Shown in pieces: positions 1-3,684 of a DNA stretch of 5,882 nucleotides; within the stretch, counting starts at the first letter, position 1; the number at the start of each line of letters is the position of its first letter. Position numbers and translations under genes: made by a program. The stretch lies in the NCBI GenBank assembly GCA_030052355.1, contig JASIGS010000708.1, positions 1-5,882 of the forward strand. Direction: 5' to 3'. A model generated the notes under the pieces. The model saw only the letters and a list, made by a program, of their open reading frames with translations. It was not told where the DNA came from and did no database searches. The stretch comes from Streptosporangiaceae bacterium (GTDB taxonomy: Bacteria; Actinomycetota; Actinomycetes; Streptosporangiales; Streptosporangiaceae).

Positions 1-1
1 C

Positions 2-547
2 TTCGATCTGATCGAGGACACCGTCACGATGGCGCAGCGGCTCGGCGTCCCGATCTGGCTGCGCGGCGGCTGGGCGATGGACTTCTTCCTCGGCTGGGTC
101 ACCCGCGACCACGCCAACATCGACTGGCACGCCTGGATCGAGGACGCGCCTGCCATAACGGCAGCCCTTCATGCGGGCGGCTACCAGACGGCCACCGCGC
201 TGGATCAGCACCTCGCCGTTGCCAAGGATGGCCTGGACATGAGCTTCAACTGGCTAGCTCGGAGCGCCGACGGGATGGTCACCATGGCTGGCGGTGAGTA
301 CGCGGGGAAAGCGTGGCCCGACGAGGTGCTGGACTGGCCGCAAGGGCGGATCGGGCCCGTGCGCTGCCCGATCATCAGCCCCCATCTCCAGATCGAGTGC
401 AAGCAGATGTGGCCGGCCTGGGTGCCTGACAGCCCCCAGCGGGAAAAAGACTCCGCAGACCTTGCCCTCCTCCGCCAGGCCCTGCGACCACGCCAGCCCT
501 GGAGCACGCAACGGCACCGGCCTGATCGGCCGCGAAGCGGGCGCTGA
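2..547 (+). CDS. Aminoglycoside-nucleotidyltransferase-like protein (PF10706-type), 5' partial
   Basis: The reading frame is open from base 2, and no stop separates the window edge from the first ATG at 29, so the start probably lies outside. From the ATG only 12 residues precede the GGWA motif, while relatives usually have a full helix there. Seen, numbering from the ATG: VPIWLRGGWAMDFFLG at residues 8-22, then TRDHANIDW (25-33), and a C-terminal ISPHLQIECKQ...KDSADLALLR block (about 116-148). This is the pattern of the ANT(2'')/LinA-like nucleotidyltransferase fold, in which GG and a DxD pair bind nucleotide and Mg2+. Members transfer AMP to aminoglycosides or lincosamides, but most actinobacterial homologues have no proven substrate. 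The first Asp of DxD is Asn here (codon 116-118), so activity may be reduced or lost. The Arg/Pro-rich tail after residue 150 is non-conserved. The family call is fairly firm; a resistance function is not claimed. Confidence 0.8.
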   Translation, partial: FDLIEDTVTMAQRLGVPIWLRGGWAMDFFLGWVTRDHANIDWHAWIEDAPAITAALHAGGYQTATALDQHLAVAKDGLDMSFNWLARSADGMVTMAGGEYAGKAWPDEVLDWPQGRIGPVRCPIISPHLQIECKQMWPAWVPDSPQREKDSADLALLRQALRPRQPWSTQRHRPDRPRSGR

Positions 548-642
548 CCAAGGCGAGCCACCGAGTGTGGCAGGGCGCTTTCTCGATGGCACGCTGGTCT
601 CGCAACTTACCTCGTCAGCGACGGGTCAGGACTCCTGCGCTA

Positions 643-1248
643 CTAGGACTCGGAGCCTCCTTGCCTCTTGCGGCCACCCTCGCCGAGAGGACTAATCCAT
701 AGCGCGGCGCCAGTCGCCATGCCGAGCAGGAGCGTGAGGAGCAGGTCATATACCCAGGTGTGCGACCCATGCAGCGCATAGACCTGATCTGCCCCTCTCG
801 GATAGCGAACGGTGATAGTCGACCCCGGGCCGTCGCCCGCCGGTAGCACACCACCGTAAGCGAGTCCGCTGATCACCTCGCCGTGAGCGCCGTAGTACGT
901 TCCGACCCACTCACAGCCCGTCTTCGCCAAGCAGACCTGGTTGTTCACCACGAAGCTGCCAGTCATGCCGCCGCCCATCGCAGCGTCGATGGCCGGGGCA
1001 AGGCCGAAATACGCCGCGGCGATCGCCGCTACGACGAGGGCGCCGCCCGCCGCGATGGCGAGGTGCCGGAGCCGACCGCGGCGCTTGCGTATAGCTACAG
1101 CACGCGATCGAATCACCGAACGAAGCCTGCGCCGCTCCTGACGAGACAAGTCGCCCTCGGCGAGTTCCTCGCGTGCGTGCTGCGCCTGCCGGCGGCTCAC
1201 CCGAGGCGATCTGGCGGGCGTCCCCGTGTGCGGACTGCGCGAAGCCAT
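643..1248 (-). CDS. Small two-TM membrane protein with an extracytoplasmic Cys-pair domain, unknown function
   Basis: The protein has 201 residues from the ATG at 1248. This start is preferred because GGAG stands 8 nt upstream. An in-frame GTG at 1275 (210 residues) would only add residues encoded by that purine-rich stretch. The N-terminal 60 residues are very rich in Arg and charged residues and should be cytosolic. TM1 spans about 62-84. An outside domain of roughly 80 residues carries a Cys pair (Cys106 and Cys112, in VCLAKTGCEW), then Gly-rich segments and a TVRYPRG strand. TM2 spans about 166-185 and is followed by a short basic tail. The Arg clusters fit an inside N terminus by the positive-inside rule. 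The TM/small domain/TM layout resembles DUF3592-like and other small actinobacterial membrane proteins, but no family is claimed. The gene lies just downstream of the DUF885 remnant and inverted repeat, and converges with the nucleotidyltransferase gene. Confidence 0.7.
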   Translation of the reverse strand: MASRSPHTGTPARSPRVSRRQAQHAREELAEGDLSRQERRRLRSVIRSRAVAIRKRRGRLRHLAIAAGGALVVAAIAAAYFGLAPAIDAAMGGGMTGSFVVNNQVCLAKTGCEWVGTYYGAHGEVISGLAYGGVLPAGDGPGSTITVRYPRGADQVYALHGSHTWVYDLLLTLLLGMATGAALWISPLGEGGRKRQGGSES

Positions 1249-1276
1249 AGCAACGTCTCCGCTTCCTCGCTCCACA

Positions 1277-1522
1277 TCATCGTCCCGTGGAAAGTCGGAC
1301 GCCGCGACACTGCAGTCGCTTGCCTAGGACTGCAGTGTCGCGGCAGGTCGAGCGATCCAGCTCGGCCCGCTCGGCGAACCCACCTGCGCTGAGTTCGGCC
1401 AGCTCATGGTCGTGCCCGGCGATTCCGGCGTAGGCGGCTTCGAACGGCTCCAGGCCAACCGCCCGCTCCGCATGCTCCTCGGCGACGCTGCCAGTGAAGC
1501 GCATGTGCGAGACTCTAGCCAT
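1277..1522 (-). pseudogene. N-terminal remnant of a DUF885-family protein
   Basis: The 81-codon frame begins MARVSHMRF and contains LEPFEAAYAGIAGHDHELAE followed by AGGFAERAELDRST. This matches the N-terminal signature of actinobacterial DUF885 (PF05960) proteins as I know them (ALDPxAATYAGxPGHDxxLTDYSPxGxAARAxLDRxT). Those proteins are normally about 550 residues, so only around a tenth remains. The resemblance stops at Thr59. The next codon (1345-1343) enters the perfect inverted repeat at 1301-1344, and the remaining 22 codons are repeat and unrelated sequence, ending at TGA 1279-1277, next to the alternative GTG of the membrane-protein gene. The fragment is most simply a truncated gene cut at the repeat. 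A short expressed peptide cannot be excluded. The family call rests on motif recall, not on a search. Confidence 0.62.
1301..1344. repeat. Perfect 17-bp inverted repeat with 10-nt loop
   Basis: The arms GCCGCGACACTGCAGTC (1301-1317) and GACTGCAGTGTCGCGGC (1328-1344) are exact reverse complements separated by GCTTGCCTAG. Each arm contains the 8-bp palindrome ACTGCAGT (1309-1316 and 1329-1336), placed 20 bp apart, about two helical turns. CCTAGG straddles the loop and right arm. The element lies 52 bp upstream of the ATG at 1248 and at the breakpoint of the DUF885 remnant. It could be a REP- or MITE-like palindromic element, a strong factor-independent terminator (there is no T-run on either side), or a double operator. 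The sequence shows the structure; the role is inference. Confidence 0.85.
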
Positions 1523-1538
1523 GTTTCTTACGCAGATG

Positions 1539-1555
1539 AGTTTGCTTTACTAACT
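1539..1555. promoter_or_regulatory. Possible operator in an AT-rich patch upstream of the DUF885 remnant
   Basis: AGTTTGCTTTACTAACT is an imperfect dyad with outer arms AGTT/AACT and a matching inner G/C pair. It lies 17 bp upstream of the remnant's ATG, inside a 44-bp stretch (1521-1564) that is only about 40% GC, far below its surroundings. TTAGTnnAC-type dyads are common MarR-family sites in Actinobacteria, but no regulator gene is in view. It may be left over from the promoter of the formerly intact gene. Confidence 0.25.
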
Positions 1556-1586
1556 TATTGCCCATGACGAGTCGCGGCCGGCTCTG

Positions 1587-1603
1587 ATGGCGCGCCGCGC
1601 CAT
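1587..1603 (-). terminator. Hairpin just after the multi-TM gene, likely terminator
   Basis: ATGGCGC and GCGCCAT form a perfect 7-bp stem around a 3-nt loop, beginning 4 nt after the TGA of the multi-TM gene on the minus strand. There is no U-tract on that strand, as is common for actinobacterial terminators. On the plus strand it is followed by TTT, but no plus-strand gene leads into it. Confidence 0.5.
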
Positions 1604-1607
1604 TTAG

Positions 1608-2885
1608 TCAGGCCTGCCTGCGTTCGTTGATCCACACCGATACGTGAGCGGGTTCCAGGGTCTGGTACACGACAGCGGCCAGGTCGTCCCTGACTGAGTG
1701 CAGGTTCACGGCGTCCTTCAGGCCAGCCGCGAAGGCAGCCACGATCCGGTCGGCGTCATAGCGGGCGCGGTTGAATCGCCGGTCCACCGCATGCTGCACG
1801 CGCAGCCGCAATGGATGAAACAGCGCGGCGGCGACCAGGGTAGCCACCGCCACCGCCACCGTGCTATGGAACCGGAACACCTGGGTGGCCAGCAGGACCA
1901 GGCCCGCGTACAGCGCGACCAGCAGGCTGGTGACGATGGCGTAGGCCAGGGTGCGGGAGATCACCCGGTCGATGTCATACAGCCGGTACTTCAAGATCGC
2001 CACGCCCATGCCGAGGGGAATCGCAAGACTCGCCGTGATGGCGATGTCACCCAGGACCCGCAGGACCTCGGATCGGCTCCCGAGCAGCACGACGCCAGCC
2101 AGGATGCCAGCCCCGGCAGTGGCCGACCCGCTCATCAGCCACTTCAGCTGCTGGCGGCGCTCCCACGATGAACGCCGGTAGCTGAGCACCTGGCTGGCCA
2201 GCGACAGCAGCCAGCAGATCACCAGCAGCGGGAAGAACGTCTCGCTCACGCCGGTCCACCAGGCTGGGGCGCCCGCAGCCTGATAGATGATCGCGAGGTT
2301 TCCGGTGGAATCCACCCGCACGTTATGGCCGGTGATCGTCTCCGCGGTGAGGATGAAGGCGCCGGCTGTCCACGCCATGCTCACGCCGACATAGACCCAT
2401 GTCAGCCAGCGCCACCGTGATGACGGTGGCCGGCCGTCGGGAAACAGCAGGAACACCAGCCCCAGGAGCACGAACGACAGTCGTCCGCACGCCTGCGCGA
2501 ACAATGCCACCCAGCCGAGCGGCAGCTCCCCGTGCCGGAGCCGGTAGTCGGCCAGCGCATAGAAGCCGCCGTCCTCGCCGAGAGCTGACAGGGCAGCCAC
2601 ACCGAGGATGAGCCAGCCGAGCGGGTTGCGCGGCCTCCGCCAGGCAACCACGAATCCCGCGACGCCGAAGCCGGCGGAGACCCAGACCGGCACGGAACCA
2701 TCGCCAGAATCCAGGCCCTGATGCGCAAGACCGGCCAGCGGACCACCGGCGATAACCAATACCAGTGCGAGCCCACCCACGACTCGCGCGGTCGCCGGGG
2801 ACGCCCAGCCGAAGCGACCGGCTGCGACGTCCGTCGCACCTGGTGCCTGCCCGGACGGCGGCCGCGGACTGCTCACAGCACGCAC
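1608..2885 (-). CDS. Multi-TM sensor-like membrane protein lacking a kinase domain
   Basis: The protein has 425 residues from a GTG. A second GTG lies 9 nt inside and neither has a clear Shine-Dalgarno, so the start is uncertain by a few codons. About nine or ten hydrophobic segments are visible: near 33-52, 66-82, 88-103, 123-148, 159-181, 215-234, 249-269, 277-297, 312-334 and 339-358. Family landmarks in order are RRPRNPLGWL (83-92), LFPDGRPPSSRWRW (147-160), LKYRLYDIDRVISRTLAY (298-315) and VDRRFNRARYDADR (367-380), with a short soluble end finishing EPAHVSVWI. These motifs mark a widespread actinobacterial family often labelled hypothetical or histidine-kinase-like. Some relatives continue into HisKA/HATPase domains, but this one stops. 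No H-box, N-box or nucleotide-binding motif is present. It lies 112 bp downstream of the response regulator on the same strand, so a sensory or modulating role beside that system is plausible but unproven. Confidence 0.85.
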   Translation of the reverse strand: MRAVSSPRPPSGQAPGATDVAAGRFGWASPATARVVGGLALVLVIAGGPLAGLAHQGLDSGDGSVPVWVSAGFGVAGFVVAWRRPRNPLGWLILGVAALSALGEDGGFYALADYRLRHGELPLGWVALFAQACGRLSFVLLGLVFLLFPDGRPPSSRWRWLTWVYVGVSMAWTAGAFILTAETITGHNVRVDSTGNLAIIYQAAGAPAWWTGVSETFFPLLVICWLLSLASQVLSYRRSSWERRQQLKWLMSGSATAGAGILAGVVLLGSRSEVLRVLGDIAITASLAIPLGMGVAILKYRLYDIDRVISRTLAYAIVTSLLVALYAGLVLLATQVFRFHSTVAVAVATLVAAALFHPLRLRVQHAVDRRFNRARYDADRIVAAFAAGLKDAVNLHSVRDDLAAVVYQTLEPAHVSVWINERRQA

Positions 2886-2898
2886 GCTACGCGCTAGC

Positions 2899-2911
2899 CG
2901 TTCCGGGAACG
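2899..2911. promoter_or_regulatory. Palindrome just upstream of the multi-TM gene start
   Basis: CGTTCC-G-GGAACG is a perfect 6-bp dyad around one base, ending 13 bp before the GTG at 2885. Its size suits a small dimeric DNA-binding protein, possibly the NarL-type regulator encoded next door, and its position would overlap or lie just upstream of the ribosome-binding region. No direct evidence of binding. Confidence 0.3.
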
Positions 2912-2915
2912 TTAC

Positions 2916-2945
2916 GGCTCGGGCCGGAGCCCCTCATCGGGGTTC
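2916..2945. other. Two overlapping, mutually exclusive hairpins in the spacer before the multi-TM gene
   Basis: GGCTC (2916-2920) pairs with GAGCC (2927-2931) over a 6-nt loop. GAGCCCC (2927-2933) can instead pair with GGGGTTC (2939-2945) around TCATC, with one G-T wobble on the plus strand or an A-C mismatch on the minus strand. The shared segment 2927-2931 cannot be in both stems. In this GC-rich DNA such stems also arise by chance. Confidence 0.25.
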
Positions 2946-2973
2946 GGGGTCTTGCGTTTCTGCGCAGTTCGGT

Positions 2974-2991
2974 GAGCCGTGACGGCGGCTC
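2974..2991 (-). terminator. Hairpin after the response regulator, candidate terminator
   Basis: On the minus strand GAGCCG, a 6-nt loop and CGGCTC form a perfect 6-bp stem beginning 6 nt after the regulator's TGA. There is no U-tract. If it terminates transcription, the multi-TM gene downstream needs its own promoter in the remaining spacer. Confidence 0.4.
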
Positions 2992-2997
2992 TCGGGT

Positions 2998-3684
2998 TCA
3001 GGAGCGGGCGGAGCTCGAAGGGTGGTGACCGGGGCTGACCAGGCCGGTCTCGTAGGCGTAGACGACCGCCTGGACGCGATCTCGCAGTCCGAGTTTCATC
3101 AGTATCCGGGTGACGTGGGTCTTGACGGTCGTCTCACTCACAGTCAGCGTGCTGGCGATTTCGCTGTTGCTCAGCCCGGTGGCCAGGCAGCGGAGGACTT
3201 CGAGTTCTCGCTGGGTGAGATCGTTGAGCTGCTCGGACGGGCGGCGGCCAGCCCGGGCGGCGGCAAACTGCGCAACCAGCCGCCTGGTGATGCTCGGCGA
3301 GAGCAGAGCGTCACCCTGGCCGACGGTGCGGATGCCGGAGGTGAGCAGGTGCTCCGGCGCGTCTTTAAGCAGGAAGCCGCTGGCGCCCGCGCACAGTGCG
3401 TCGTAGACGTACTCGTCGAGGTCGAATGTAGTGAGGATGAGCACGCGGGGCTTCGGCTCAGGGCAGTCGGCCAGAATGCGGCGCGTGGCCTCGATACCGT
3501 CGAGGTCAGGCATACGTATGTCCATGAGCACGACATCGGGACGCAGTTCGAGGGTGCGGGCGACCGCCTCAGCGCCGGTGCTGGCTTCGCCGGCAACCTC
3601 GATGTCCGCTTCGGCGCCGAGGATCATGCGGAACCCGGCGCGGATCAGCTGTTGGTCGTCAGCGATCAGGACTCGCACGGTCAT
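2998..3684 (-). CDS. NarL/FixJ-family response regulator (REC plus LuxR-type HTH)
   Basis: The protein has 228 residues from the ATG at 3684, which overlaps the kinase stop as ATGA. The frame stays open upstream to 3783, but those 33 residues are shadow sequence inside the kinase gene, and receiver domains start at MTVRVLIADDQ. The receiver spans about 1-120: acidic pair Asp9/Asp10, phospho-acceptor Asp55 (VVLMDIRMPDLDG; codon 3522-3520), switch Thr85/Thr86, and Lys107 (codon 3366-3364) in GFLLKDAP. The LuxR-type helix-turn-helix spans about 156-214, with LTQRELEVLRCLATGLSNSEIA and VSETTVKTHVTRILMKLGL. All phosphorylation residues are present. The cytoplasmic regulator is expected to dimerise on phosphorylation by the overlapping kinase and bind DNA; its targets are unknown. 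No good Shine-Dalgarno precedes the ATG, so translation is probably coupled to the kinase. Confidence 0.95.
   Translation of the reverse strand: MTVRVLIADDQQLIRAGFRMILGAEADIEVAGEASTGAEAVARTLELRPDVVLMDIRMPDLDGIEATRRILADCPEPKPRVLILTTFDLDEYVYDALCAGASGFLLKDAPEHLLTSGIRTVGQGDALLSPSITRRLVAQFAAARAGRRPSEQLNDLTQRELEVLRCLATGLSNSEIASTLTVSETTVKTHVTRILMKLGLRDRVQAVVYAYETGLVSPGHHPSSSARS

Noticed and set aside
557..571. GCCAC/GTGGC hairpin after the nucleotidyltransferase gene
   Set aside because: A 5-bp stem with no T-run is too weak to call a terminator in this GC-rich background.
627..637. CAGGA-C-TCCTG palindrome near the stop of the small membrane-protein gene
   Set aside because: It is short, has a one-base centre that cannot form an RNA hairpin loop, and lies between convergent gene ends; most likely chance.
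1249..1275. GTG start at 1275 for the small membrane protein
   Set aside because: The extra residues come from a purine-rich, Shine-Dalgarno-like stretch, and ATG 1248 has GGAG at good spacing. A coupled GTG start next to the TGA at 1279-1277 remains possible.
883..1392. Plus-strand open frame of 169 codons over the small membrane-protein gene
   Set aside because: The minus strand shows a coherent two-TM protein with a Shine-Dalgarno. The plus frame is Arg/Ala-rich with no motif, and it crosses the inverted repeat.
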